A DNA stretch of 64,000 nt. Origin: Malonomonas rubra DSM 5091. Lineage in GTDB: Bacteria; Desulfobacterota; Desulfuromonadia; Desulfuromonadales; Geopsychrobacteraceae. This document shows positions 33,056-42,664 of the stretch, one piece after another; position 1 is the stretch's first letter; each line of letters opens with the position of its first letter. Below the pieces are notes generated by a model that made no database searches, was not told the DNA's origin, and saw only the letters and a list, made by a program, of their open reading frames with translations. Where the stretch lies: contig NZ_FQZT01000005.1 of NCBI RefSeq assembly GCF_900142125.1, positions 1 through 64,000 on the forward strand, in the 5' to 3' direction. The translations under genes and the position numbers were made by a program.

Positions 33056-34972
33056 ATGAGCAAGATAATCGGCATCGACCTGGGAACCACTAATTCATGT
33101 GTTTCCATTCTGGAAGGGGGAAAACCCAAAGTTATTGAGAACAGCGAGGGGGCGCGGACAACTCCATCTATCGTTGCTTACTCGGCCGATAAAGAAGTTC
33201 TGGTCGGACAGACCGCCAAGCGTCAGGCCGTTACCAACCCGGAGAATACTCTGTTTGCCATCAAGCGCCTGATCGGACGTCGCCATGATGATCCGATGGT
33301 GGAAAAAGACAAAGGCATGGTGCCATACCAGATTGTTAAAGCGGGTAACGGCGATGCCTGGGTCAAGGTGGCCGGCAAGGAATTGTCGCCACAGGAGATC
33401 TCGGCGAAAATTCTGCAGAAAATGAAGAAATCTGCTGAAGATTATTTAGGCACAAGCGTTTCAGAAGCGGTGATTACTGTTCCCGCGTATTTTAACGATT
33501 CTCAGCGGCAAGCGACCAAAGATGCCGGCAAGATCGCCGGGCTCGATGTCAAGCGGATCATCAACGAACCGACCGCAGCCGCCCTGGCTTACGGGCTGGA
33601 TAAAAAAGGTGATCAAACCGTGGTGGTCTACGATCTCGGCGGCGGTACTTTTGATGTTTCGATCATCGAAATTGCCGATGTCGATGGCGAGCAGCAATTC
33701 GAAGTGCTGGCAACCAATGGCGATACCTTTCTCGGCGGGGAGGATTTCGATACCAGGCTGATCGAGTTCATCTGCGATGAATTCAAAAAAGAGCAGGGGA
33801 TTGACCTGCGAGGTGACCAGATGGCCCTGCAGCGGCTGAAAGAGGCGGCCGAGAAAGCCAAAATCGAACTGTCCACAACAGAGCAGACCGATATCAATCT
33901 GCCTTTTATCAGTGCTGACGCCAGCGGCCCGAAGCATCTGAATATGAAGATCAGCCGGGCCCGTTTCGAATCACTTGTCAGCGAGCTGGTCGAGAAGACA
34001 ATCGAACCCTGCCAGCAGGCGCTCAAAGATGCCGGCATGAAGGCAAGCGAGATCGACAGCGTGATTCTGGTCGGCGGCCAGACCCGCATGCCGCTGGTAC
34101 AGCAGAAGGTGAAGGATTTTTTCGGCAAAGAGCCGCGCAAAGACGTCAACCCTGACGAAGCTGTGGCAATCGGTGCCGCTATTCAGGGTGGTGTGCTCGG
34201 CGGCAGTGTCAACGACGTGTTGTTGCTGGATGTCACCCCGCTTTCCCTCGGCATCGAGACCCTTGGTGGCTTGATGACCAGGCTGATCGAAAAGAACACA
34301 ACCATCCCGGCGCAGGCCAGCCAGGTGTTCTCGACTGCTGAAGATAACCAGTCGGCCGTGACCGTGCATGTGCTGCAGGGAGAGCGGGAGCAGGCGGCCT
34401 ACAACAAGTCGCTCGGCCAGTTCAACCTGGAAGGGATCAACCCGGCGCCGCGGGGTATACCGCAGATCGAGGTCAAGTTTGATATCGATGCCAACGGTAT
34501 CCTCAACGTTTCTGCCAAGGACAAGGTGACCGGCAAAGAGCAGTCGGTGGTGATCAAGGCTTCGAGCGGGCTGAGTGAAGAGGAAATCGAGCGGATGGTG
34601 AACGAAGCGGAAACCCATGCAGAAGAAGACCGCAAATTCCACGAACTGGTCAGCGCCCGAAATCAGGGTGAAGCCCTGGTACATGCAACCCGCAAGACCC
34701 TGGCTGATGTCGGCGACAAGGTTGACAGCAGCAACAGGGCAAGCATCGAGAGCCTGATCAACGAGCTTGAAGCGGCGCTCAAAGGCGATGATAGAAACGC
34801 CATCGAGACCAAGAGCCAGGAGCTGAGTGCTGCATCGGCCAAGCTGGCTGAGCAGCTTTATGCTCAGGCTGATCCCGACGCGCAGGAGTCAGCCCCTAGC
34901 GGCCATACAGAGGATGGCGTCATCGACGCTGAATTTGAAGACGTAACAAACAAAAAGAACAACGCGGCCTGA
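33056..34972 (+). CDS. dnaK: DnaK, Hsp70 chaperone
   Basis: 638 residues from the ATG at 33056 behind AGGAGG; an in-frame extension upstream to 32963 is not coding. The ATPase domain starts with [13 protein letters not shown] and has the [12 protein letters not shown] and VGGQTRMP phosphate/adenosine motifs. The substrate-binding domain runs from about residue 390, and the acidic tail ends in EDVTNKKNN. It refolds client proteins with DnaJ and GrpE, neither of which is adjacent. It is flanked by hsp20 genes (divergent) and an HtpX-like protease, so this is a proteostasis cluster. A second dnaK elsewhere in the genome is possible. Confidence 0.97.
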   Translation: MSKIIGIDLGTTNSCVSILEGGKPKVIENSEGARTTPSIVAYSADKEVLVGQTAKRQAVTNPENTLFAIKRLIGRRHDDPMVEKDKGMVPYQIVKAGNGDAWVKVAGKELSPQEISAKILQKMKKSAEDYLGTSVSEAVITVPAYFNDSQRQATKDAGKIAGLDVKRIINEPTAAALAYGLDKKGDQTVVVYDLGGGTFDVSIIEIADVDGEQQFEVLATNGDTFLGGEDFDTRLIEFICDEFKKEQGIDLRGDQMALQRLKEAAEKAKIELSTTEQTDINLPFISADASGPKHLNMKISRARFESLVSELVEKTIEPCQQALKDAGMKASEIDSVILVGGQTRMPLVQQKVKDFFGKEPRKDVNPDEAVAIGAAIQGGVLGGSVNDVLLLDVTPLSLGIETLGGLMTRLIEKNTTIPAQASQVFSTAEDNQSAVTVHVLQGEREQAAYNKSLGQFNLEGINPAPRGIPQIEVKFDIDANGILNVSAKDKVTGKEQSVVIKASSGLSEEEIERMVNEAETHAEEDRKFHELVSARNQGEALVHATRKTLADVGDKVDSSNRASIESLINELEAALKGDDRNAIETKSQELSAASAKLAEQLYAQADPDAQESAPSGHTEDGVIDAEFEDVTNKKNNAA

Positions 34973-35014
34973 GCAGCCTGATGACTGTCCGGGCTGACAG
35001 AAAGGAAAAAGCTG

Positions 35015-36031
35015 ATGTTCCGCAGGTCCCCGATCAACAAAAAAGACTGGTTCCGTCACAGTTGGCAGAACCGCGTGCAGACCGCCTTGCTGCTCGTTTT
35101 TCTCGGCAGTTACCTGTTCCTGGTCGGCTGGTTGGTCTGGGGATCTGCAATGACTGTCTGGTTGCTGGTGCTGACTACAATTATGTTGTTGTTGGCACCA
35201 GCCCAGTCGCCCCACCTGTTTATGAAGCTGTCGGGTGCGCGGCCATTAAGCAGGCGGCAGAATCAGGAGCTTTACAACCTCACGGATGGTTTGTCGCAGG
35301 TCGCAGGATTAGAGCGCTCACCGGAGCTCTATCTTCTGCCGACACGTCAGCCGAACGCTCTTGCGAGCGGCAGCCGTCATGAGCCAGTCATCGCCGTGTC
35401 GGATGGTTTGCTGCAATTGCTCAACCGGCGCGAGATGGCAGGGGTTATTGCCCACGAGATAAGCCACCTGCGCAATGACGACATTTGCGTCATGCGGCTT
35501 GCTGATCTCGCTGCACGTTTGACCGGCAGCTTGTCTCTGTTTGGTCAGGTCCTGTTGTTGCTCAACTTGCCATTAGTTCTTTTCTCCGGAGAGAGTATCA
35601 ACTGGGGTCTGGTTCTCCTGCTGGTTTTTGCGCCGCAGGTCAGCTCCCTGGCACAGCTTGGTTTGTCACGGGTGCGTGAATTTAGTGCTGACCTTGGGGC
35701 TGCAGAGTTGACTGGAGATCCGCACGGCCTGGCCAGTGCCCTGCAGAAGATCGAGCGATCGGTCGGTGGTTTTATGCAGCGATTTTTAAGAAATTACCGG
35801 ATGCTGCCCGACTGGCTGCGGACCCACCCACCGACCCGCGAACGGATCCGGCGACTGCTGGAGCTGGCAGATCATGCTTCTACCAGCGTTGCAAAGGCGG
35901 CACATGCTACGGCTTGGCAACTTAAGCCATGGCCCGATATCGTTGTCAGAGGCTTGCAGCCAAAGGCAATTCCGATTGTTATCTATCCATCGGGGTTGAA
36001 TCAGCGGCGAGCGATAAGGCGTAAATGGTAA
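35015..36031 (+). CDS. M48-family membrane metalloprotease (HtpX-like)
   Basis: 338 residues. Two membrane segments lie near residues 23-65, the zinc motif HEISH is in VIAHEISHLRND (about 150-154), further membrane segments follow about 180-210, and a downstream Glu (VREFSADLGAAEL) completes the metal site. HtpX-type proteases degrade misfolded inner-membrane proteins. It is 42 nt after dnaK in the same direction, consistent with co-transcription. The C-terminal 60 residues are not typical of HtpX. Confidence 0.85.
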   Translation: MFRRSPINKKDWFRHSWQNRVQTALLLVFLGSYLFLVGWLVWGSAMTVWLLVLTTIMLLLAPAQSPHLFMKLSGARPLSRRQNQELYNLTDGLSQVAGLERSPELYLLPTRQPNALASGSRHEPVIAVSDGLLQLLNRREMAGVIAHEISHLRNDDICVMRLADLAARLTGSLSLFGQVLLLLNLPLVLFSGESINWGLVLLLVFAPQVSSLAQLGLSRVREFSADLGAAELTGDPHGLASALQKIERSVGGFMQRFLRNYRMLPDWLRTHPPTRERIRRLLELADHASTSVAKAAHATAWQLKPWPDIVVRGLQPKAIPIVIYPSGLNQRRAIRRKW

Positions 36032-36046
36032 ATTCCTGCTGACTGC

Positions 36047-36760
36047 TTAAAGTTGCCCTTGGTTTTTCATCGCTGCTAAGCCTGCTTGATTTAGAGGTGA
36101 TGAGATTTCAACCACAATTTTCGGGGAGCCGGGCAATCCGCCGGGGCCGAGGTATCGCAGGAACAGGTGATCCCCCTCGCGGAACCAGTAGGTGGCTTTC
36201 CAGAAGGGGGCAGCCAATCCGCTCAGCCTCAGCTCGATCTTCTGCGCCTTGATCTGCTCTCCCTGAATTTCTAATATTTCAATCCCTTTTTTGATCGCCT
36301 TCAGCTTGTGTATGCCGAGGGTGTCGGGACGTACAATCCAGAACCTGATTTTTTCATCGCTGCTGTCAAGGAAAGGACGGAAGGAAATCGACATGGTCTG
36401 GAACCAGGGAGCTTCGTCGATATTTTTCCAGTGGTCGATCGCCTCCCCCGCAAAAGTGCCGGTCAGGTGAAGATGGTTGAAATGGCGCTCGATCTTCAGC
36501 TGAGTTTTCTTCTCTTCATCGCTTACCCGCCAGCTGCGCGTGGCAAGATTTACATCCATTTCGGTTCGATCGACTTCAGCGTTTATTTCGGTAACGATTT
36601 GCTCCGGGTCACCGCTCAAGCGCTGCCAGCGCATGGTCGCGGTTTCAGTGCCGAAAGTCCGTGTGTACTGATGTTGTTCGAGCACTGTGGCGGCAAGAAG
36701 GCTTTGTGTGCAACAGAGCCAAAACAATAGGGCGCTGCCGATAATTTTAAGCTTTCGCAT
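36047..36760 (-). CDS. Secreted protein of unknown function (DUF3108-like)
   Basis: 237 residues. The signal peptide is clear (MRKLKIIGSALLFWLCC, then SLLAA). The mature part is beta-rich with repeated polar strands and no catalytic motif I can name. It resembles the DUF3108 group of periplasmic proteins, but this is a weak visual match. It ends 16 nt from the convergent HtpX-like gene. Confidence 0.6.
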   Translation of the reverse strand: MRKLKIIGSALLFWLCCTQSLLAATVLEQHQYTRTFGTETATMRWQRLSGDPEQIVTEINAEVDRTEMDVNLATRSWRVSDEEKKTQLKIERHFNHLHLTGTFAGEAIDHWKNIDEAPWFQTMSISFRPFLDSSDEKIRFWIVRPDTLGIHKLKAIKKGIEILEIQGEQIKAQKIELRLSGLAAPFWKATYWFREGDHLFLRYLGPGGLPGSPKIVVEISSPLNQAGLAAMKNQGQL

Positions 36761-37139
36761 AAATTTCTTTCTAGCTAGATGGCTTGGGTGCTTGCAGGCG
36801 GTGTAGCAGCAGAATTTCCGATGTCGATCGCCTACAGTTCGGTCTCTGAACCAGCGGTGATATCTTGGGCGGAAAAAGGTAGCAGGGATGCCCCTTTCTC
36901 TATACTGATACCAAGAGCAGCAAAGCTATCTGCTGGCTTGAGAGGTGTCTTTAAATTTTGATCAGTGCCAAGCACTTTCAGCTTCTGCAAAAAAAAACTC
37001 CACTAATGCAATTTTGCCGATCCTGACCGTGTTTTGTTGGGGTTTGATTATCCGAATGTCAGAAAAAGATGTTTTCCGATGAAACCGCTGGTCAAACGCT
37101 AACAATGTTCACATCCGTTACAAACGTTCTCTGTTTTAT
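36761..37139. other. Intergenic region upstream of the FRG gene
   Basis: No supported gene; an open frame from 36779 has no ribosome site. Near 37099-37104 there is a single CTAACA hexamer, with poor partners 11 bp to either side, so a PHO box is not convincing. Confidence 0.45.
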
Positions 37140-37982
37140 ATGTCAGCCGAAAGAATGGAGAATGGATTGAACGAAGTCAGAGTCAACAGCTGGAGCCAGC
37201 TGCAAGTTGAGCTGTTCGTAGATTCCTGGAGTGCTGATATCGGGCGTTTTCGCTCGCGTTACGCATTCCGTGGTTTGTCGAACGTGGATTATCGGCTGGA
37301 CACGACGTTAATACGTCTGGGCGGAGATTTTGTTTCGCTGGAGCGGCACCTGCTGCGCAATTTTAAAAAGTATGCCCGCAGCAACGTGGTCGAGCAGGAC
37401 TCGGTCTGGCACTGGCTGGCGGTGGCGCAACATTACGGGCTACCGACCCGACTGCTCGACTGGACCTATTCCCCTTACGTCGCCTTGCATTTTGCCACTG
37501 CCAATCTGGAGCGGTTCGATACCGACGGTGTTATCTGGGCGGTCAACTATCTGAAGGCGCACCAGCTGCTGCCCCAGCTTTTACGCGATAAATTGGAAGA
37601 GGAAGGTGCCAATGTCTTTACCGTTGAGATGTTGTCCGAAACCCTTGCCAGCCTGGCCGAATTCGGAACCCTCGAGCCGAATGATTACAGTCTCTTCTTT
37701 GAGCCGCCATCAATCGATGATCGCATCATCAACCAGTTCGGCTTCTTCTCCGTCATGCCCAAAGCCAATTGTTCTCTAAACGACTGGCTGAGCCGACACC
37801 CCGATTTCTGGCGAAAAATCATTATTCCCGCCAACCTGAAATGGGAAATCCGCGATAAGCTGGACCAGGCTAACATCACCGAGAGAGTACTGTTTCCCGG
37901 CCTCGATGGACTCAGCCACTGGCTCAGAAGACACTATAGCCCGAAAGATGAGCAACCGGTAATACGCCTGGTGGGAAGTTGA
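37140..37982 (+). CDS. FRG-domain protein
   Basis: 280 residues. It carries the FRG signature: YAFRGLSNVDYRLDTTLIR (the Phe-Arg-Gly box, about 38-56), then a downstream WHWLAVAQHYGLPTRLLDWTYSPYVALHFA stretch (about 82-112), which is the conserved core of FRG proteins. FRG domains are often linked to ADP-ribosylation or defence, but no activity is established for this type. The ribosome site is weak, and an ATG at 37155 is an alternative. It lies 40 nt before ugd in the same direction. Confidence 0.82.
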   Translation: MSAERMENGLNEVRVNSWSQLQVELFVDSWSADIGRFRSRYAFRGLSNVDYRLDTTLIRLGGDFVSLERHLLRNFKKYARSNVVEQDSVWHWLAVAQHYGLPTRLLDWTYSPYVALHFATANLERFDTDGVIWAVNYLKAHQLLPQLLRDKLEEEGANVFTVEMLSETLASLAEFGTLEPNDYSLFFEPPSIDDRIINQFGFFSVMPKANCSLNDWLSRHPDFWRKIIIPANLKWEIRDKLDQANITERVLFPGLDGLSHWLRRHYSPKDEQPVIRLVGS

Positions 37983-38021
37983 CCTTTTGTTTTACAGTAC
38001 GAAAAGGAAAGAGGTTTAAAG

Positions 38022-39188
38022 ATGAAAATTGCCGTTGCCGGTACCGGCTACGTTGGCTTGTCCAACGCCGTGCTGCTCGCTCAACACAACCAGGTTGTCG
38101 CTCACGACATTGTTCCGGAGCGGGTGGCTATGCTTAAAAGTCGCCAGGCTCCGATCGAAGATCGGGAGATTGAAGAATACCTGACCTCCCGCTCTCTAGA
38201 TCTTACAGCGACCCTGTCTGCGAGTGAAGCTTACCGCGCTGCCGATATCGTCATTGTTGCTACTCCGACCGATTACGATTCGGCAACCAATTATTTTAAT
38301 ACCAGTTCGGTCGAAGCGGTTATCCGTGACGTACTCAACTACAATCCATCAGCTCTGATGGTGATCAAATCGACGGTGCCGGTTGGTTATACTGAGCGGG
38401 TGCGCAAAGAGTTCGGCATTGACAACCTGATCTTTTCTCCGGAATTCCTGCGCGAAGGCAAAGCGCTTTATGACAACCTTTACCCCGCACGCATTGTTGT
38501 TGGCGAGCGCTCGCAGCGGGCACAGAATTTTGCCGATCTACTCAGGCAGGGCGCGTTCAAGCAGGATGTTCAGGTCCTGCTGACCGACAGCACTGAAGCG
38601 GAGGCGATCAAGCTTTTCGCCAACACTTACCTGGCGATGCGGGTCGCCTACTTTAACGAGCTCGATACCTACGCTGCGAGTCATGGTTTGGATACCCGTC
38701 AGATCATCGATGGTGTCTGCCTTGATCCACGTATTGGTGACCACTACAACAATCCAAGTTTCGGTTACGGTGGTTACTGTCTGCCGAAAGATACCAAACA
38801 GCTGCTGGCCAACTACCGCGATGTTCCACAAAACCTGATCAATGCCATCGTCATGGCCAATACCACGCGCAAGGATTTTGTTGCCGATCAGGTTGTCAGC
38901 AAAAAACCGGAATGCGTCGGTGTTTATCGATTGGTGATGAAGCAGGGCTCCGACAATTTTCGCTCCAGTTCTATCCAAGGCGTGATGAAGCGGATCAAGG
39001 CCAAGGGGATCAAGGTTGTTATTTACGAACCGGTGCTAGAGGTTGATGAGTTTTTCAACTCGCAAGTCGTGCGCGATCTTGAAGAATTCAAACGTTGCTG
39101 TGATGTGATCATCGCTAACCGCCCGCATGCGGATCTGGATGATGTTATGGCTAAAGTCTACACGCGCGACCTTTTCGGCAACGACTGA
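38022..39188 (+). CDS. ugd: UDP-glucose 6-dehydrogenase
   Basis: 388 residues. Oxidises UDP-glucose to UDP-glucuronate. The N-terminal NAD site is [11 protein letters not shown] (about 4-14), and the catalytic cysteine lies in [11 protein letters not shown] (Cys253). The length suits the Ugd family. AGGAAAGAGG precedes the ATG. UDP-glucuronate feeds capsule, exopolysaccharide or glucuronosyl-lipid synthesis. The downstream diacylglycerol kinase gene overlaps the stop (ATGA). The linkage to lipid genes may be relevant to membrane remodelling, but that is inference. Confidence 0.96.
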   Translation: MKIAVAGTGYVGLSNAVLLAQHNQVVAHDIVPERVAMLKSRQAPIEDREIEEYLTSRSLDLTATLSASEAYRAADIVIVATPTDYDSATNYFNTSSVEAVIRDVLNYNPSALMVIKSTVPVGYTERVRKEFGIDNLIFSPEFLREGKALYDNLYPARIVVGERSQRAQNFADLLRQGAFKQDVQVLLTDSTEAEAIKLFANTYLAMRVAYFNELDTYAASHGLDTRQIIDGVCLDPRIGDHYNNPSFGYGGYCLPKDTKQLLANYRDVPQNLINAIVMANTTRKDFVADQVVSKKPECVGVYRLVMKQGSDNFRSSSIQGVMKRIKAKGIKVVIYEPVLEVDEFFNSQVVRDLEEFKRCCDVIIANRPHADLDDVMAKVYTRDLFGND

Positions 39189-39556
39189 TGAAGGGCAACA
39201 CCGGTATCAAGCGGATCGTCCTGGCCGCCGGTTATTCGGCGCAAGGCTTAAAAGCGGCCTTTGTCAATGAGGCAGCTTTCCGTCAGGAGGTTCTGCTGGC
39301 AGTGGTGTTGATTCCGCTGGCCTGCTGGCTGGATGTCAGGGCAATTGAGCGGGTACTGATGATCGCTTCGGTTGTGCTGGTGATGATTGTCGAACTGCTC
39401 AACTCGGCGATTGAGGCGGTGGTGGACCGCATCGGTCCGGAAAAGCATGAGTTGTCTGGACGGGCCAAGGACATCGGTTCCGCCGCAGTAATGATTTCGT
39501 TGCTGCTGACTCTCTACATCTGGACTGAAGTGCTCTGGCCCAAACTGTTCGGTTAA
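39188..39556 (+). CDS. dgkA: DgkA, diacylglycerol kinase
   Basis: 122 residues, the usual DgkA size. Three membrane spans and the family signature ELLNSAIEAVVDRI (about 62-75), with the active-site Glu and the acidic KAAFVNEAAFRQE N-terminal helix. It phosphorylates diacylglycerol back to phosphatidic acid. The start overlaps the ugd stop. Undecaprenol kinase activity occurs in some relatives. Confidence 0.93.
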   Translation: MKGNTGIKRIVLAAGYSAQGLKAAFVNEAAFRQEVLLAVVLIPLACWLDVRAIERVLMIASVVLVMIVELLNSAIEAVVDRIGPEKHELSGRAKDIGSAAVMISLLLTLYIWTEVLWPKLFG

Positions 39557-39565
39557 ACGATCGGG

Positions 39566-40468
39566 ATGACGACCATCATTAACAATGTTTTGCCGCTGGT
39601 CCTGATCTTTCTGCTTGGGGTGCTGCTGAAACGCTTCGGTGTGTTCGTGCAGGATGACGCCCATCGACTCCTCAAGCTGTTTTTCTATGTTTCGCTGCCG
39701 GCGCTGATTCTACGCTCGATCCCGGAGATTGAGCTGAATGCTCAACTGCTGTTCCTGCCGATCAACGCGGCGATGATTATTTTCGCAACCTATCTGGTAG
39801 CTTTTTTCTGTGGCAAAAGGCTGCAGCTGGCACGCCCATCTTTCGGTGTATTCCTGGTCGGTGCGATGGTGATGAACGGTGGTTTCGCCTTCCCCTTTGT
39901 CCTCTCAGCTTACGGTGAGCCGGGGATGGCGCTGGCGACCCTGTTCGATTTCGGCGGCGGAGTGATGGTTTTTACCTTCGTTTATTACCAGGCCTGTCGT
40001 TACGGCAGCGATGGCCGGGGCGGCCTTCATCTGTTGCGAAAATTTCTGCTTTCACCGCCTCTGATGGCTCTTTGCATTGCTCTTTTTCTCAACCTGACCG
40101 GGGTGAAGATACCGCAGGTCGGAATGAGCTTCCTCCAGCAATTGGCTTATTTGACCACACCGGTTGTGCTGCTGGCTCTCGGCATCGCATTCAACCCACG
40201 ACTGGTGCAGCGAACACCGTCGATTGTGGCGATCGGTATCCGCATGTTTGCCGGTTGCCTGTTCGGCCTGCTCTGCTGTGAGCTTTTTCAGTTGCAGGGG
40301 CTTGCCCGGCAAGTGACCCTGGTGATGTCGGCGGCCCCGAGCGGAGTGAACACGCTGGTTTTTTCCTCGCTGGAAGATTTGGATAATGAGTTTGCCGCCA
40401 GTATCGTCTCTTACGCCACCCTGCTGGGGATGTGCTGGTTGCCACTGCTGATTTACCTGCAGGGATGA
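39566..40468 (+). CDS. AEC-family transporter
   Basis: 300 residues, very hydrophobic, about ten membrane segments with the split 5+5 arrangement of the auxin efflux carrier family. Characteristic features are FLLGVLLKRFGVF in the first span and, in the second half, NLTGVKIPQ and APSGVNTLVFSS (about 252-263). These carriers export organic acids; the substrate here is unknown. It is nine bases behind dgkA in the same run. Confidence 0.85.
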   Translation: MTTIINNVLPLVLIFLLGVLLKRFGVFVQDDAHRLLKLFFYVSLPALILRSIPEIELNAQLLFLPINAAMIIFATYLVAFFCGKRLQLARPSFGVFLVGAMVMNGGFAFPFVLSAYGEPGMALATLFDFGGGVMVFTFVYYQACRYGSDGRGGLHLLRKFLLSPPLMALCIALFLNLTGVKIPQVGMSFLQQLAYLTTPVVLLALGIAFNPRLVQRTPSIVAIGIRMFAGCLFGLLCCELFQLQGLARQVTLVMSAAPSGVNTLVFSSLEDLDNEFAASIVSYATLLGMCWLPLLIYLQG

Positions 40469-40478
40469 CTTTATCGCG

Positions 40479-42272
40479 ATGAAACTGATCCCCGAATCCT
40501 TCCCTGGCCTGCCGCAAACCAAGACGGTTGTGAATCGCAGCAATGAATCGATCGAGCGTGACCTCTTCATCATCGATGGCTCGGCGCCCTTTTTTGCCCC
40601 CTTCGTTGATGGCAAGCGCAAGAACTGGTCGAAAGCACCACTTGCTGAACTGACCACTCATGGCAAGATTTCGGCGAAGATGGCTGATCGCATCTGTGAA
40701 GAGCTGACTCTTTATTGCCAGCGGGTTCGTGAGATCGGTTACACGGCGATCACCTTCGATGACCTGGCTCACATCACCCTGTTCGATTTTTATCCCTATA
40801 TGCTTAGTCGCAGGGTGCATTCCTATCAGAAGCTGTTTCGGCGGGTGTTTAAAATCGCACATGCCGCCGGGCTGAAAATCTTTGTCACCACAGACCTGAT
40901 GTTTTGGAATTGTTTCATTGAGGAACAGGTGCGGGGAAAAGACGCCCGCATGCGTGATCTGTTTGCCGAGGCGGTCGAGCGGTTGTTTGACCTGTTCCCC
41001 AAGGTCGACGGTATCGTTACCCGGATCGGAGAGGCTGACGGTCTGGATGTCGAATCGGCATTCAAGAGCCGACTGGTGATCCGCACACCGAAGCAGTGTA
41101 ACCGCTGGCTGCAGAGCCTGTTGCCGGTGTTCGAAGCGCACGACAAGCTGCTGATCTTCCGCACCTGGGGACTGGGCGCTTTTCCCATCGGCGACATCAA
41201 TTGGAACGCTGCTACCCAGCGTCGCGCTTTTGCCAATATCGATTCGCCCGCGTTTATCCTTTCCCACAAGTATGGTGCCGGTGATTTTTTCCGCAATCTG
41301 CCACTGAACGATTTTATCCGCAGCTCAGAACATCAGCAGATTATCGAACTGCAGGCGCGGCGCGAGTATGAGGGATTTGGCAGCTTTCCGGCCTACGTCG
41401 GCCGTCAGTATCAGGAATATCGCGATGCGCTGAAAAATTCGCCGACCCTGCGCGGTATCTCTGTCTGGTGCCAGACTGGCGGTTGGTCGCATTTCGACCG
41501 GCTGACCTTCCTGCCCGGTTCATCCCCCTGGAACGAGCTGAACACAGTCGCTGCGCTGCAACTCTTCTCCAGCGAGAAACCCGCTGATGAGATTCTTGAT
41601 GATTTCTGTCGTGAACGTTTCGTCAACACCGACCCGGCCAAACTGGTCGAAATGGTCAAGCTGTTCGACAGCCTCATCGATCACCTCTGGTACTTCGCCC
41701 CGTTTGCGCAACGTTCGGTCTGGTTCCGGCGGTTGCGGGTGCCGCCGCTGTTATGGATTTTCTGGGATACGGTGCTGGTCAACCGGGCGCTACGACTGGT
41801 ACTGCATGCTTTTCAGGAGAACCCCAAGGAATTGCGGCAGAAAGATAAGGAACAGCGGGTTGTGCTGCGTGAGCTGAAAAAACTGGTCGCTGAACTGGAG
41901 GTTGAGAAGAAGGATCTGGCCATGGCGGTCGATACTTTTTCGCTGCTGATAGTGTTACGGCGCTTTTATTTGGGGAAGGCGGGTAAAAAGCGGGAAAAGA
42001 AAATCAAAACCAAGCTGAAAGCTTATCGACAAAAACATCCTCAAGGTTTTGATGTTGAATGTGACTTCGCCCCTTTTCATATCCGTTGGATTACCGCCGG
42101 TCTGCTTTTCAGTATCTTTCTGCGGCGCAAGCCGAGCTACCGTGCCTTTGACCGTTTCCTGCTGATCCCGTTGACGGGCTGGATGTTTCCTCTGGTTAAA
42201 CGCTGGCAGCGGCATCGCATCCCTGATATCGCCGAACGTCAAGCTGCGGGTGTGGAGATTTTCTTTCGCTGA
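40479..42272 (+). CDS. Large TIM-barrel-like protein, glycoside-hydrolase-like, function unknown
   Basis: 597 residues. The first half alternates strands and helices, with patches such as FITFDDL-like GYTAITFDDL (about 88-97), KIFVTTDLMF, KVDGIVTRIGEADGL (about 175-189) and GISVWCQTGGW (about 325-335). These recall TIM-barrel hydrolases of the GH67 alpha-glucuronidase kind. The second half is helical and basic. I cannot assign the catalytic residues. It is the last gene of the ugd-dgkA-AEC run. A glucuronate-linked role would fit ugd, but is only a suggestion. Confidence 0.55.
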   Translation: MKLIPESFPGLPQTKTVVNRSNESIERDLFIIDGSAPFFAPFVDGKRKNWSKAPLAELTTHGKISAKMADRICEELTLYCQRVREIGYTAITFDDLAHITLFDFYPYMLSRRVHSYQKLFRRVFKIAHAAGLKIFVTTDLMFWNCFIEEQVRGKDARMRDLFAEAVERLFDLFPKVDGIVTRIGEADGLDVESAFKSRLVIRTPKQCNRWLQSLLPVFEAHDKLLIFRTWGLGAFPIGDINWNAATQRRAFANIDSPAFILSHKYGAGDFFRNLPLNDFIRSSEHQQIIELQARREYEGFGSFPAYVGRQYQEYRDALKNSPTLRGISVWCQTGGWSHFDRLTFLPGSSPWNELNTVAALQLFSSEKPADEILDDFCRERFVNTDPAKLVEMVKLFDSLIDHLWYFAPFAQRSVWFRRLRVPPLLWIFWDTVLVNRALRLVLHAFQENPKELRQKDKEQRVVLRELKKLVAELEVEKKDLAMAVDTFSLLIVLRRFYLGKAGKKREKKIKTKLKAYRQKHPQGFDVECDFAPFHIRWITAGLLFSIFLRRKPSYRAFDRFLLIPLTGWMFPLVKRWQRHRIPDIAERQAAGVEIFFR

Positions 42273-42283
42273 ATTTTGCAAAA

Positions 42284-42310
42284 AGCCCACTCTTTAAATA
42301 AGAGTGGGCT
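42284..42310. terminator. Hairpin between convergent units
   Basis: An 11-bp stem AGCCCACTCTT/AAGAGTGGGCT. The T-run is on the minus strand (TTTTT after the stem), so it suits the minus-strand small gene ending at 42324 best, and may serve both. Confidence 0.75.
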
Positions 42311-42323
42311 CTATGACAGGCTG

Positions 42324-42479
42324 TTACCTGTGAAGGCGCTTCTGGGTGGCGCTTCCTTTTGATGTAGTTCCAGTTTTCACTTCCCCTTTGCCTTTACTGC
42401 TCTTGTTTTGTCCGCCGCCAGCAAAAGCAACCCCGCTGGTCAGAAACACAAAAATCATGATCATGGCAATACTTTTCAT
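42324..42479 (-). CDS. 51-residue secreted small protein
   Basis: GGAG five bases before the ATG at 42479. It has a clear signal peptide (MKSIAMIMIFVFLTSGVAFA) with a cleavage-like Ala-Gly-Gly, then a mature 31-residue basic, Gly/Ser/Lys/Thr-rich tail. The TAA is at 42324-42326, ahead of a terminator. No family I recognise; it is too short for most gene callers. The mature peptide is highly polar and could bind nucleic acid, polysaccharide or metal, but nothing is proven. Confidence 0.6.
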   Translation of the reverse strand: MKSIAMIMIFVFLTSGVAFAGGGQNKSSKGKGEVKTGTTSKGSATQKRLHR

Positions 42480-42584
42480 TTTTACTCCTTTGCATGTGAG
42501 TGGCGGCCCGGACCTGTTCCGGGTCTTTCATTTCCACTCTATTTAAAACGGAGCTATTGCCACTTGGTTGACAGGGAAAGGTAA

Positions 42585-42621
42585 AAAAATAAACCCCGAA
42601 AAGATTTGGGGTTTATTTTTT
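42585..42621. terminator. Terminator after glgC
   Basis: A 13-bp stem AAAAATAAACCCC/GGGGTTTATTTTT with T-runs on both strands. On the minus strand it follows the glgC stop by about 45 nt. Confidence 0.88.
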
Positions 42622-42664
42622 CTGTTTTTGAAATGTGTTCTACGCTGTGAAATCCTTTACCGGA

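Noticed and set aside
37088-37110. PHO box upstream of the FRG gene
   Set aside because: Only one good CTAACA hexamer; the positions 11 bp either side do not match.
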